Source: Symsagittifera roscoffensis
Lineage: Eukaryota; Xenacoelomorpha; Acoela; Convolutidae
Length of the DNA stretch: 64,000 bases
Direction of reading: 5' to 3'
Assembly: GCF_963678635.1 (NCBI RefSeq)
Contig: NC_087069.1
Span: forward strand, 5,689,472-5,753,471
Below are positions 34,978-45,835 of this stretch, piece after piece; the stretch's first letter is position 1; the number at the start of each line of letters is the position of its first letter. The notes under the pieces were generated by a model, which did not search any database, was not told where the DNA came from, and saw only the letters and a program-made list of their open reading frames with translations. The position numbers and the translations under genes are program-made.

Positions 34978-36024
34978 TTCCTCTAGCGTGGGTCTTTCTA
35001 GAAAATTCGATCAGCTCGACAGTCAATCGTCTGTCTCTGACTTAGGTGACTTCACAAGATCTGATTAACATTTTGTTTTCTACAATCGTCTCAAGATACA
35101 AGTTTTATCCCTGTGATTCGGGCAATCAAGAACTTCATTTTTTTCACAATTTCAGTCATTTCATATCTAGTTTTCACGGGCAGTGCGTATCCTAGCTTCC
35201 TCCCCCTGTGGACTGTAATTGGTATGTCAGGAATATTCAACAAGACACTGACGCAGAGGCCACTCTTGGTTATCGAGAAGGATCTTTCTAAAATAGCAGC
35301 ACTTTGACTGTTTGGATTGGGTACTATACATACTTGTTTGTTGTCGCTTAGTTCAATATAGTTTTCCATCCCTAAACTTACTATTGCCGCCGCATTTTTT
35401 TTCAGCCTTACCCTCCTAATCAAGAAAAACTGGAGCCTTATTTTTATTCGGTATTATCAAGTTTATCGGTTTAATTACGTATTTCCTTTCCGGGTTTCGA
35501 ATCCTGAACATCGCATTGTTCAGATCAATTGTTACATCGAAATTCCTGATGAGATCTTTGCATAACATGAATTGGTCAGACTCATCTAGATTCTCCATCA
35601 AGAGAAAACTCATGCACAAATTGCGTTCTCCCGGGTTTAGGGCTATTATTGGTGTCCTACCTATAAACCGAAGCGACCCCTTGCTTACCGCTGACAGCCA
35701 TATTCTTGAGTCAATCAGGTCATCTTTGTCGAATCCCATTCTTCTCCAAGTCTCAATTGGTATTACACTCGAGACGGCTCCCGTGTCCAACAACCCACGC
35801 AGTTGTGTCTTCTTTCCGCTTATGTCCAATACGTGTGCAGACACGTCTGCTTCCGTTCCCAGATGCATGGCATCTTCCTCCAGCATATCACAGTGCCCAA
35901 TACATCTCATTTTCAGTTTTTCTCCTAGATTTTCCCCAATATAGATTTGCCCGGTTAGATCCTCATCACATGTTATCATAGTTTTTGTGTAGATGTTTAT
36001 ACCATCTATATTCAACATGTCCAT
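34978..36024 (-). pseudogene. pol: Aspartic protease and connector, element D
   Basis: A 202-codon frame (35416-36024) has GLLDTGAVSSVIPIETWRR at residues ~80-98, a retropepsin active site, and a preceding region with TCDEDLTGQIYIGENL. The following frame 35091-35423 continues the connector (NKQVCIVPNPNSQSAAILER). A single frameshift at ~35,420 separates them. This is the best protease copy for reconstruction of relationships. Confidence 0.75.
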
Positions 36025-36560
36025 AGGCTTCCGTTTATCTGTTGTCTATGCAAACTGATTTACTACCACCTCTCGTGAGTAATGCCCTTAAAACCCTAGA
36101 AGGATTTTGCGGGCTTATTGCACTCAAGTAATCCGCGTACGTACACATCTATGTGCATTATTGTCTGATCACTCTGTTCACTCAGATTTCTTGTTACTTG
36201 GTGGCCGCCCAGTGTGATTATTGATATTATTCTTGCCCCAACTTTCGTGATGCCAAATGGTTTTCCAGTCACCATTTTCAAGGTGTTGCAATTGCCCCTG
36301 CTCATCGAGTTCTCTCCGGTCTCTGGTTCTGGTCTTGTCATACAGAGCATTTCATTTAATCTCTGTTTTTCTTTTTCCTGTTTCAGCCGTTGTTCGATTT
36401 CTTTGGTCGCCAAGTCTTGCCTCACTTTGTTGATCGCCTCTGTAGCTGCTCTTTCGTAGTTTATCTCTAGAGAGTTTCTCTTCTCGGCCCCCGTGGCATC
36501 TTTGTTTTTTGTCACGCGGCCTTTACTGTCTTTGTTGATAATTCACCGCTCGCTGCTTCA
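36025..36560 (-). pseudogene. Gag-protease connector, element D
   Basis: A 139-codon frame 36096-36515, Lys/Glu-rich helix then VTRNLSEQSDQTIMHIDVYV. Joined to the protease frame by a broken stretch of ~70 bases. Confidence 0.6.
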
Positions 36561-36562
36561 TT

Positions 36563-37162
36563 CTATTTCAAATCGTTTTCAGCTTGTCTGTTCCTAGTAT
36601 TTTGAACTGCGGCCAGTGCTAGTTTAGGTTTCGGGTTATTCTGATTCTTCACCGCCTTCCAAAACAAAGGACATTCCATTCTGAAATGGCCTTCTTGATT
36701 GCAGAAAAAAAACCTAGCGCTTATCTTGATGATCAAGCCACTGTAAAACTCATGTTCCTCGGTTTGATTCAGGTCCTCTTCCTCCGGTGCGCTTTCCAAC
36801 CTTTTCATGCCCTGCTTGTATGTCGTGCAACCCGCCACATGATGATCCGCTGATCCCCAATTGGCGCTTGACCTACGTTTGACCAAGTCGTCTCTAGGCT
36901 TCAACCATGACGACCTTTGTGGCTGGCTCCCCCCTTGCATGTTCCTGCTTTCTGAGTATGAGTACTTTTTTGGTTTCATTAACATGTACTCTCTTGACTT
37001 TTGTCTAATCTCTTCTGGGGTCGGTGCATTATCCTTTGATAGTGTATAATACGTTGCCAGCGTCATTCTCAAGTCATCACTTCTCACCCCGTCATTGAAC
37101 TTTGAAGCGATGCTGAAGTTTCTTCTGTTCGTCAATTCTTCCGGGTCGCTTCTTCTTATCAA
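36563..37162 (-). pseudogene. gag: Gag zinc-knuckle region, element D
   Basis: A 199-codon frame. Two CCHC-like knuckles: CANWGSADHHVAGC, where the second Cys is Trp, and an intact CFFCNQEGHFRMEC. Upstream is NRRNFSIASKFNDGVRSD, typical of the end of a capsid-like domain. Nucleic-acid binding by knuckles is known for Gag. Confidence 0.7.
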
Positions 37163-37165
37163 GCT

Positions 37166-37699
37166 CTAAATCAAGATTATCCAGGAATCAATCGATTGAC
37201 TCGTTTTCCCGTTATCTTCTTTTTTTTCAAATCTCATCATCGCTTGATGACCCTTCATTCCTGACCCGAATCGATTCAGCAGTATCTCGAAGATTTTGTC
37301 CGCTGTATCACGCTTCTCCTCTTTCTTTGCTAACACGCATTTTAGTGCGGTGCCTTCTAAATTGCTTAGTATTGCCGCGCACGCTTGCGTTTCGTCGCTC
37401 AAATTACATTGTTCTTGATGTAGTCTCATTACTTCAACCCATGTATCAATGCAAACATCTGAATCGTCTTTGAATTCCTTAGGTTTTTGAAGGTTTTTCT
37501 GGTGTTCGTTTCCGTTGCGACGAGGTTCTAGGACCCTTCGCGCAAGTGTTGGTACACTTCGTTGCTGTTCAAAGACTTTTCTGAACTCTCCCAGGACCCT
37601 TCGCTCGAGTGTTGGTATAGTTCGTTGCTGTCCCAGGACTATTCTGAACCCTCCTAGGACCCTTCGCTCAAGTGTTGGTACACTTGGTTGCTGTCCCAT
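37166..37699 (-). pseudogene. gag: Gag capsid-like domain with N-terminal 21-residue repeats, element D
   Basis: A 177-codon frame. The C-terminal part has LEGTALKCVLAKKEE, DKIFEILLNRFGSGMKGHQA and the FEKK segment, a Ty3/Gypsy capsid-type region. The N-terminal ~60 residues are about three copies of a 21-residue unit (VPTLERRVLGGFRIVL), encoded by 63-bp DNA repeats. Compared with B and C, about 1.1 kb of coiled-coil gag is missing between the repeats and the capsid region. A single frameshift at ~37,164 separates this from the knuckle frame. Confidence 0.65.
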
Positions 37700-37990
37700 G
37701 ACTTTTCCGAACCCTCCTAGGACCCTTCGCTGGAGTATTGGGACACTTCGTACTGTCCCAGGACTTTTCTGAACCCTCCTAGGACCCTTCGCTCAAAAGT
37801 TGGGACACTTCGTACTGTCCCAAGACTTTTTCCGAACCCTCTTAGGACAATTCGCTTAATTGTTGGGACACTTCGTACTGTCCCAGGACTTTTCTGAACC
37901 CTCCCAGGATACTTCGCTCGAGCGTTGGGACAATCGGATCTCTTGTTCCTTAGTGTTGGGACACTTAGATCACTATACCAGGACTGAGAG
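37527..37990. repeat. 62-63-bp tandem repeat array
   Basis: The block AGGACCCTTCGC recurs at about 37,530, 37,593, 37,656, 37,719, 37,781, 37,843 and 37,905, the last two degenerate. The first spacings are 63 bases (in frame on the minus strand) and later ones 62. Units contain GGACACTTCGTACTGTCCCA, itself a partial palindrome. The array fades around 37,990. Confidence 0.8.
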
Positions 37991-40273
37991 TTAGTACACT
38001 TATATCACTATCCCAAGACCGCCGGCTAGTCTCTTGCTTTTCTTCCAATCTCGTAGCTCAAGTGTTTTTTCGTCTGATTGATGAATTCCCCTGTACCTTG
38101 TGTCGAGTATTGAAATTTCTGATTCACTATCCCAGTACCACCTCTAGAGCTCTAGTATTAAAAAGTCCCCAAAACCCAATCCTTTTAATCAATTTTTACG
38201 TACTAACCACCTTGAAATTACCTTCCCTTTATTAATCCGACGCAAGTCTTAGCAAGTGCCTTGTGATCTTCGATTTGTTAAAAGCCAGTTAAATTTGATC
38301 CGAAAACGTAATAATTTAACTGAGAAAAATGAAAAAAATCAAAAAAAGTGGTGAGTAATCCCAAAATTCAAAGGCGACCAATGTGGTCTTTTCGTAAAAA
38401 AATGCCTGGTACCTGATGGTACTAATGTAACTAAATCGACGATATCGATTGTATAGTTAGTATAATGTGTCCCCCTTTTTACAACTTTCAACCACCAACC
38501 TCTATCTTTACCAGCCCCACTTCTAACCTCCCCCATATCTAACCCCCCATTTAAGCCGAAAAGGTACCCTAAGAGTGATGAGTGCTAAACCTCTCGAGAG
38601 AAAACCGTAGAACCTGTTTCTAAGCTCTGCTCAAGTAAAAACATTTCCTCAAAATAGTGGGTATTCGCTTATTATTTTCTACAATTATTTCATAAAAGGT
38701 TAAATGGATTTTAACGATATTCGTTTGACCAAACAGATTCTCTGTAAACCTTCTTCCGTTTGCTCTGTTCTGCTTGGATCAGACTGCTGGTTGATGACCT
38801 GCCGGCTGGTCACACTTTCCCCTTGGGCTGGTCACCTGTTCCACTTAATTCTCCCAGTGGTCAAGCCTCCTTGTTGTCCACTTTCCCACTTCGATGGGCA
38901 CCTTTTCCAGCCAAGTCTCCCAGTGGTCCGCTGATATCACAAGCTATGTGAAAACCTTACAACGCCCCACACTTAGGCACCTGTACCACGATGCTGATTT
39001 GATCGAGACGATCGGTCTTATTGGAAAGCAGTATGGGTATACTATTTTAATTAACATAAAGGTTTGATCAACCTAATTTGGAAGTCAAAGCCACTGTCCA
39101 TTGTATGTTTCATCATTTTTTTGTTCCTATTTCTTATCTTTTTTGGTTTTTTGTTTCGCTTTTTCTCTTTTACGCGTCCCCCCAGTGGCCCCCATTACTC
39201 GTTTCGGAAAGAGCACCGGGAATTTTCCTCGAATTTTCTTAAAAAGCTATCATAGTACAACCAGAAGGTGAATACGTTCCCGTTGAACCGTATCACCGGT
39301 ACTCTAGAATGGGCTTGTAGCCCGGAGCTGTGTCAAGTGGGTTTGATCCCGTAGTCTTGATGTCGTAAAAACACCCAAGAGCGCCATAAAAACACTATGT
39401 AACAGTCGCCTACTTAAGTCACATATGAGGTTAGGAAAAATAGGCACTATAACCATTGGCTCAAGAGTCAGGGACACTATCTCTTGTGTTTTTCTACCTC
39501 AAGCGGTCGGAGCCAATACGGTTCACTGACGACATGCGACTAAAACACGCGTTACAACTTAAAGGCCACTACCAAATACCCCCCACTCTAGAAAATAAGA
39601 ACGCCCCCATACTCAGGTCTCAAAATACCTAAAATACGCGCACGCCGTTAAAAACAGGATCGGAACTTTATGTATAGTTACTTTTTTTTAGGCAGTTGAA
39701 CTTTGATCCAGTTCAGATGGATCGACCTATAAACTGTCCCTAACTCAACATAACAATGTAAAACACGCTCAAGATAAATAAATTAGATACTCACATACCA
39801 ACACGACCTCTAGAATTGAGTAACTAAACTATAAAGCACCTCTAGAATTGATTGGGTAATTAAGTTTAACTCGAGAAATTTGAAGTAAGCAAGTTTTGAC
39901 TAAAGAAACAAGTTTTGGGTCTGGACCATTGGGCAACTTCGGTTGTCCACCTTTCCACCAAAAGTTCACTCTGGTCCACTCGAATTTAGTCTCCCTCCAC
40001 TCGTGATTACTTTCTGTCTCCTGCCAAGATTAAGACAGCTCTACTCTCGTTCAAATTATGTATCCGAAATTGCGAATAGCAATTTCGCGCTGCTCTTTTT
40101 GACTACTTTCCCGCGAAAGATCTTCTGGTCTTATACTTCTGATGTTTTCAGTTGTCGCGAGAAATTTGAGCATGACATGCTCAATTCGAATTTTGAAAAA
40201 TTACATTTCACCCCAAAATCAAGACTAAACGTTTTCTCAAGGTCAAACTTTCCAATATGACTGATTGGCACAG
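37991..40273 (-). other. Presumed 5' LTR and leader of the minus-strand array
   Basis: The right edge (40,237-40,273) matches the sequence at 1-37, the presumed 3' LTR edge, and reads TGTGCCA inward on the minus strand. No long reading frame, tRNA or known motif is recognised inside. I could not place the inner LTR end or the primer-binding site. The 2.2-kb size would include LTR plus untranslated leader. CTCAAG hexamers occur here as in the coding part, supporting that it belongs to the element. Confidence 0.35.
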
Positions 40274-42173
40274 CGGTAGTAAATTCAGGAGAAAAAAGCC
40301 TGCCAGATATCAAAGAAACGCTGAGACGAACGGGAATTTTGATCACGTCGGTGAAAAAAAAACCTCCTATCGAAGACGCAGGGAAGGCACAATCCAGAAG
40401 TGGTGAGAGAATATCTGGAGCTCCATCACAGCTGTTAGAGTAGAAGTCGCTCAGGATGGTAGTGGAGAACCAGAGCAACCTACCAGAACTGATTGGAAAG
40501 ACATGCTCATCAAAGATCAGTTCATCACACACAAGGAAATAGGCACTAGCGAATTGGAATGAGAGGGAGGCACTCAATGCTACTTCATCATTAGTGATGT
40601 TTTGTTTATTCTTTGCTTTCTGCCTCGCGAAGTTCGTTCCTAATGACCTGCAGAGTTATAAAATCATTATTTGTCTCCCCATTTATTAAATACTAAAGAG
40701 TAAATTTTCATGGAAGCTAGTGCTGGACTATCTGGAATGATAACATTAACCGAATAATTGTTTTCATAGATACAAATTTCTAAGAAAAAGCTTAGAAAAC
40801 GATGAAATACCAATTTTTTGCCAGTTCGGGTGCCGAAAAACAGGGTATTTTTGGACCAAGCGGTTCAAAGTTTTCGGCTAAATTGAATGGCTTAGAACTG
40901 AAGAGAATAAGGCTAAGATTGACGAGAAGAACATTAGCGACACTTTAGGGAAAAAAAAGAGTGGTAGTGCAGCGAGGGGGTGATGAAACGTTTTGGCCAT
41001 CAGTTGTGCAGCTCCTAAAGCATGTGAACAGAGAGAAAACAGGTACAGTGAAGATCACGAAAACAAAATCAATAAACTCTCAGAAAGACAAGATAGGTCG
41101 TTGAGCGAAAAAAATGACAGGTCAGTAATAGCTCAAGGGGGCTACTTTTGGGACCCAAGTTCTTTCCCAGGGAGCAAACAACCGGTTCGGAATAAATTCA
41201 AGGAGTTTCATTTTTGGCAGATGTGGATAATTTTTGTCCCAATTGAAACGTCGAAACGTAATTGAAGAGTCGTTGTGTTAGATCGAAGCAGCAGCTAAAG
41301 CCTATGCAGAGCGAGTGAAACAAACATCATTTTAAAAGGTTGGAAAAATCTGGAAAATACCTGAAAAACAATGCTTTCTCAGCAGTACCATTCGTAAAAG
41401 GAGTTGGGTTTTGTATCATAAAAAAATTACGAATCCAAGCTTCTAGAAATTTTACACCAAGACCAATTGAAAGTAATGAATAACACTGATGGTGATTAAA
41501 ATTGAAAAAAAAACATTAACACAGAGCTATTCAGGCTGCCCGTTTTGTTCAGAAAAAATTACAGGCTAGCATCGATGACACTTTCAAAGCTACTTTGAGT
41601 AAACATTGGGAGTTGAAAATGTCAACTATTGAAAACGCATCAATATTTGCACTAGATTGAACATATGTGTGTCTGCCCAGTTTCAGCATTGATTTTCGCA
41701 TTCAATCGTAGTTTTTCGCCTGTGCGATTTTGAATGCCTATTCAGATTTTTGAGTTTTCGCATCTGCTTTCACAAGTTCTTTCTGAGTTGGACGCTTGTA
41801 AACGCCTATTTTCAGAGAAACTTCTGCAGGTTTTGCGTCGCGAAATTTCTTGAGTGACCGTCTTTCTCTTTCATCTTGTTTACAGTTTGCACTAACCTTG
41901 GATAAGGTCTTCAGCAGTGAGCTTGGTGGTATAAAATTCTCAAAAGCATTTTGATCGAAGAAACTGTTGACTAGCCTGTGGAAAATTCACAATACTATTT
42001 GAACAAGAAGCGACAATTAAAAAAACTGAGGAAATCGATGAATTTTCCGCAGATAATTGTAAGTGACAGTAGATAAACAAGCTTGATAGTGGTCCTCGAG
42101 TGACTTCATTTGCGAGAATTGCGATATAACTTTCATATTGTGAGGCAAGATAATTTCAATGCATTGAACTACT
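40274..42173. other. Unassigned sequence between minus array and element E
   Basis: I recognise no gene. A 49-codon basic frame starts inside the LTR-like edge (ATG 40,257, stop 40,404-40,406), and a 90-codon frame occurs at 40,993-41,265; neither has a domain. It may be the target locus or decayed repeat. Confidence 0.3.
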
Positions 42174-42737
42174 TTGGCCAAATCAGAGGACAGTTTGCGT
42201 TCTCGAGATAGCTCACTGAGGGTTTTCTGCGCAAAAGAAGTTGTTCAGTCATTGGTTGATAAAATCTCTGATCACATAATTGAGCGGACACGGGTTAGGA
42301 AGAAGAGAATGGCATTTAAGGAGGGGGCTAAACACCTTGGACTAGAACAAGAGTCCGGGGAGTGGCCCACAGTGGAAGAAGATGCTGAAGAAGAAAAATT
42401 GTCCGGGGAGTGTGGAGAGTGGGACGAAGATTCGGAGAAGAGCAGCGATGACCAAGATAGTCTATGCTTGATACTGGCGGAAGAGAAGATGAGACACCGC
42501 GACAGGGAGCTACAGACGGATCCTTCCACGGGAACGTACAATTTGGGTCAGCAGGAACTGCGAGGAGGTGAAGAATTTGAGAAAATTGCAGTCTCAAGGA
42601 AACCGTTTAGGGAGCTATCATGCAACTCAAATGTCAGAACAAATCTGGTGCCAGAAGATGACAGGAAGATCATGAGGAGGATAGAATGCGTAAAGCTGAA
42701 GGATGACATCCACAACCCTGGAGAAATGAATGGTTAG
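42174..42737 (+). pseudogene. pol: RNase H-integrase linker, element E (5' truncated)
   Basis: A 188-codon frame with acidic run and the EKMRHRDRELQTDPS and SCNSNVRTNL blocks, ending GEMNG at a TAG. Minus-strand copies continue past this point, so the stop is a lesion. Everything upstream (gag to RNase H) is absent, so E is 5' truncated near 42,180. Confidence 0.65.
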
Positions 42738-44017
42738 ATAACGGCACTAAGGGAACACGTCAAGGCGAGATATAGGCTGTCTGATCTAATATGGGCCCAA
42801 AAGAATGACAAGATGACAAGTAACCTCTCCACATGGATCCGGACGGGGTCCAAAGAGAAGGGGAACCTGGAAGAAGACAGCTACAAGATCTTAAGCCAGT
42901 TCTACAAAGACAGAAAAGACTTACTCAGCTGATGGGGTGTGGCATGCAAGAGAAAAGATGAGGAGAAGATATTACACAAGCATAACCTCATCACACTGCC
43001 ACAGTTGTATCAGACGAAATGGTTATTCAGATCGCATGATCAAATGGGACACCAGGGGATAGACAAGGTGCAACAAAGAATATTTCACAGGTTTGACTGG
43101 CCAGGATTAAGGAAAGCTTGTGAGAGATGGGTGAATGCATGCCTGGCATGCCTGCAAGTGAAAGATCCAAGGAAAATGAAGTTCCCACTCAAGTCCGTTG
43201 AAAGCTCGGAATTCAACGAGGTTGTGCAGATAGACCATCAGAAGATCTGTATGACAGAATCGGGATACAACCAGATACTGGTCATAATAGATCATTTCAC
43301 AAAAATGGCAGAAGCGGTGCCGTGTCAGACAGCCTCGGCAGAAGAGACTTGTGACCACCTGATAACACATTGGATATCACAGTATGGTTTCCCATGACAT
43401 TTCAGTCGGACAACGGCAAAGCCTTCGTAGGGGACCTGACAAAAGAATTGACGAAGAGGTCACACATTGCTCAGGCGCACTCCACGACCTACCATCCCCA
43501 AACCAACGGGTTAGTGGAGAGACAGAATAGAACTTTGGTAAACATGCTGAGGGTATACTGCTCAAGATATATGACAGACTGGGACAAATATCTGCCGCAA
43601 ATGGTAGGGGCATACAACAGTACGCAACACTCAACAACAGGAATCAGTCCTTTCATGATGTTGACGGGCAGGGAAAGAGCGATGCCTCTAACATTTTTTT
43701 ACCCAGAATACGAAGGGAAGAAGACATCACCTCAAGCGTATGTGAAAAAAGCTGTTAAGAGACAGCAGGAACTAAACGAGCTCTGCAGGAGAAACACATC
43801 GCAAGCACAAATGATACAACGGAAGAAATACGATGAGAAGATACTGCAAGCGCAACCATATGCAGTGGGCCAATACGTCTGGGTCTTCCAGAATGTTATA
43901 CCTCCCAAAGGGACAAAGAAACTACTTAAGAAATGGAGAGGACCGTTCATGATAACGGATGTGCACCAGCAAGGACGGTTTCAACGCTTGAGTACGGGTA
44001 CGCTTGAGTACGCTTGA
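42738..44017 (+). pseudogene. pol: Retroviral-type integrase, element E
   Basis: All catalytic landmarks are present: zinc-binding SHDQMGHQG and CERWVNACLAC; VQIDHQKICM with the first Asp; FQSDNGKAF with the second Asp; GLVERQNRTL with Glu; and a GPY/F-type end KKWRGPFMITDVHQQGRF. Three lesions break it: the TAG at 42,735, an indel near 42,930 (normally LLYHTADGVVACK), and a one-base deletion near 43,392 between the first and second Asp. At ~43,988-44,020 a small CGCTTGAGTACG duplication shifts the frame again. This is the best preserved integrase of the window. Confidence 0.8.
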
Positions 44018-44941
44018 AAACTTGAAACCTCATGTCCTATCCCCAGAAGACTGGTGCGTACCACAGAATATGGAGGGACTCGAGTACCTATTGGTGGAAC
44101 CAGCTTGCGAGGTGAACGAAAAAGGCACCAGAGAGAAAAATGATGGCAACGAGGACTTGAGTTTGGATGATAATGAAGAGATAGAAGCGGACTCAGAGGC
44201 GGAATCCTTTGTGGAAGAAGACTGGAACGATTCGGAGCAGAACGAGGTGCCAACATGGACGGAACCAGACTTGCCGATAACAGCAGGAACCAGGAGTGGT
44301 AACCGTAAACGGACAGGCATGAGGTACAACAGGTACAGTGATGACTTCTTGATTGACAAGATGCGGCCTGATGAGTTGAGCGATGAGTTGCTGAGTGTGG
44401 GCGAATTGTTGGCAGACGATGAATGGCAAATCATCAACGACAGCGAATACTACCCAAAGGAAGACTACTCCACACCAGAACAACAAACAACTGGAGCAGA
44501 GCGAGATAGAGAGAAGGGAGAACATAAACTTGAGAATACTAGAGTGGATGCGTGATGTCAAGAGCAAAGGAGATGGAGGTCAAAGCATCCAGCAGGTCGA
44601 CGTGTCAGCAGAACAACACGTGAAAACGCAAGATCCCCTCTTCGGTTGGACATCAACCGACAGGCCGCCCGAAATACCATCAGATAATTTAGACCCAGCA
44701 TCATCGACGGGGACGTCGATAAACATTTTTGTCCGGGGAGTGGGGGTAGGGCTTACCCACACCAAAAACTTGATGATAAAAAAATTCAGGTAAGTAAGGG
44801 AGACCAACGGGTTAGAACTGGGCGAGGAAGAGGCCGAGCCTACCATAGGACGAAATTTCAAAACGAAATTTGAAATCCCAATGAATACTCGGAGATCATC
44901 CTGATAAGGGACAGGATAGCGCGATCCGTATAACGGCGGAC
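44004..44941 (+). pseudogene. pol: Post-integrase acidic region, element E
   Basis: Frame 44004-44555 (PHVLSPEDWCVPQNMEGLEY, then an acidic EDWNDSEQNEVP segment) and, in another frame, 44395-44793 (ERRENINLRILEWM; VRGVGVGLTHTKNLMIKK). Matching regions in A, B and C follow the integrase. No domain recognised. Confidence 0.55.
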
Positions 44942-45322
44942 ATGAATCTCAAATCGAGACTGGAGGCCGACTTCAAGAGAGAATACCAGAACGTGGAGTT
45001 TCTATTCAGAGAGAGACCGGGGCTGGGAGGAATTGGTGCGCTTCCCCCATCAGTGGCACAAGTCCCAGGCAAATACCTGTGCTTTCTAGTGACGAGGGTC
45101 AATGAAAGTAATACAATAGATCCTGAGCATGTGATGTTAGCACTAACGAGGCTGAGAGACTTCATGATTGAAAGAGGGATACTGGAGGTCTCGATGCCTG
45201 TTTATGACCCAAACAGGGGTAACTTGAGCCCAAGGAAGTTATATGCCATCCTACACGTGGTCTTCGCAGAAACGGAGATAATGGTACACCTAGACAAGAA
45301 ATACTACTTGAGTATCGCCTGA
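44942..45322 (+). pseudogene. pol: Pol C-terminal 126-residue domain, element E
   Basis: Open from an ATG to a TGA with MNLKSRLEADFKREYQN at the start, PEHVMLALTRLRDFMIERG in the middle and the end KKYYLSIA. The same end is not visible in A-C because those are broken. The mix of helices and strands suggests a small folded domain. It is the last part before the spacer, so it probably marks the end of the Pol polyprotein. Function unknown. Confidence 0.55.
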
Positions 45323-45835
45323 GCAACGGGTGGACAACGGAGGTCTTGAGTTGGGGGTACATGGGGATCTCGAGTAAGGGTACATGGGGACCCCGGAGCA
45401 GGTAGATGGATTTTAACGTAATTGGCATGACAATTATAATTTAAAGAGTGACGGTGCTAAAACATTAAATGAATCTGCATGCTCTTAAAACACTTCCAAT
45501 TGAAACGTTTTAGTAAAAAAAATGGAGGGATAAAGTTTAAACTACAATAATGAGCGGGGGGGATTAGGTTAGGAACATAACACCTTAGTCTATAGAGTGG
45601 ATTTTACTTTCAGATTGATTTGTTAAATCGACTTGACGACACAGACACACTCATTGGAAAGAGAATAGAAGGTCTTGAACAAAGTTCACGATCAGCAACA
45701 TTCGGAAGAGATATTTCTCAGGTACTCAAGTTAGTAGGGTAGTACTCAAGTTGGTTGGTACGGTAATTCTCAAGTTGATTGGTACGGTAATTCTTAAGTC
45801 GGTTAGTGCGCGAGATAATCTAGAAATCGTAAAAA
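45323..45835 (+). other. Spacer between pol and ORF2, element E
   Basis: About 510 bases without a frame. It contains a ~25-bp duplication around GGGTACATGGGGA (45,345-45,395), an AT-rich middle, the candidate acceptor, and a ~24-bp minisatellite (GGTACGGTAATTCTCAAGTTGATT) at 45,720-45,808. B and C also carry short repeats in this spacer, of a different sequence. Confidence 0.55.
45598..45622 (+). promoter_or_regulatory. Candidate 3' splice site upstream of ORF2, element E
   Basis: GATTTTACTTTCAG then ATTGATTTG; the AG is at 45,612-45,613. The same ATTGATTTG follows a T-rich AG in B and C. Confidence 0.4.

Noticed and set aside
38704-39255. Short plus-strand frames of 62-76 codons
   Set aside because: No conserved motif and no repetition elsewhere; chance frames in the presumed LTR/leader.
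39311-39370. Possible tRNA or tRNA-derived SINE (GGTTTGATCCC resembling a B box)
   Set aside because: No matching A box at the right distance and no cloverleaf could be folded; a single 11-base resemblance is not enough.
42272-42597. Minus-strand frames opposite the element E linker
   Set aside because: Shadows of the acidic linker; the plus-strand reading is conserved in four copies.
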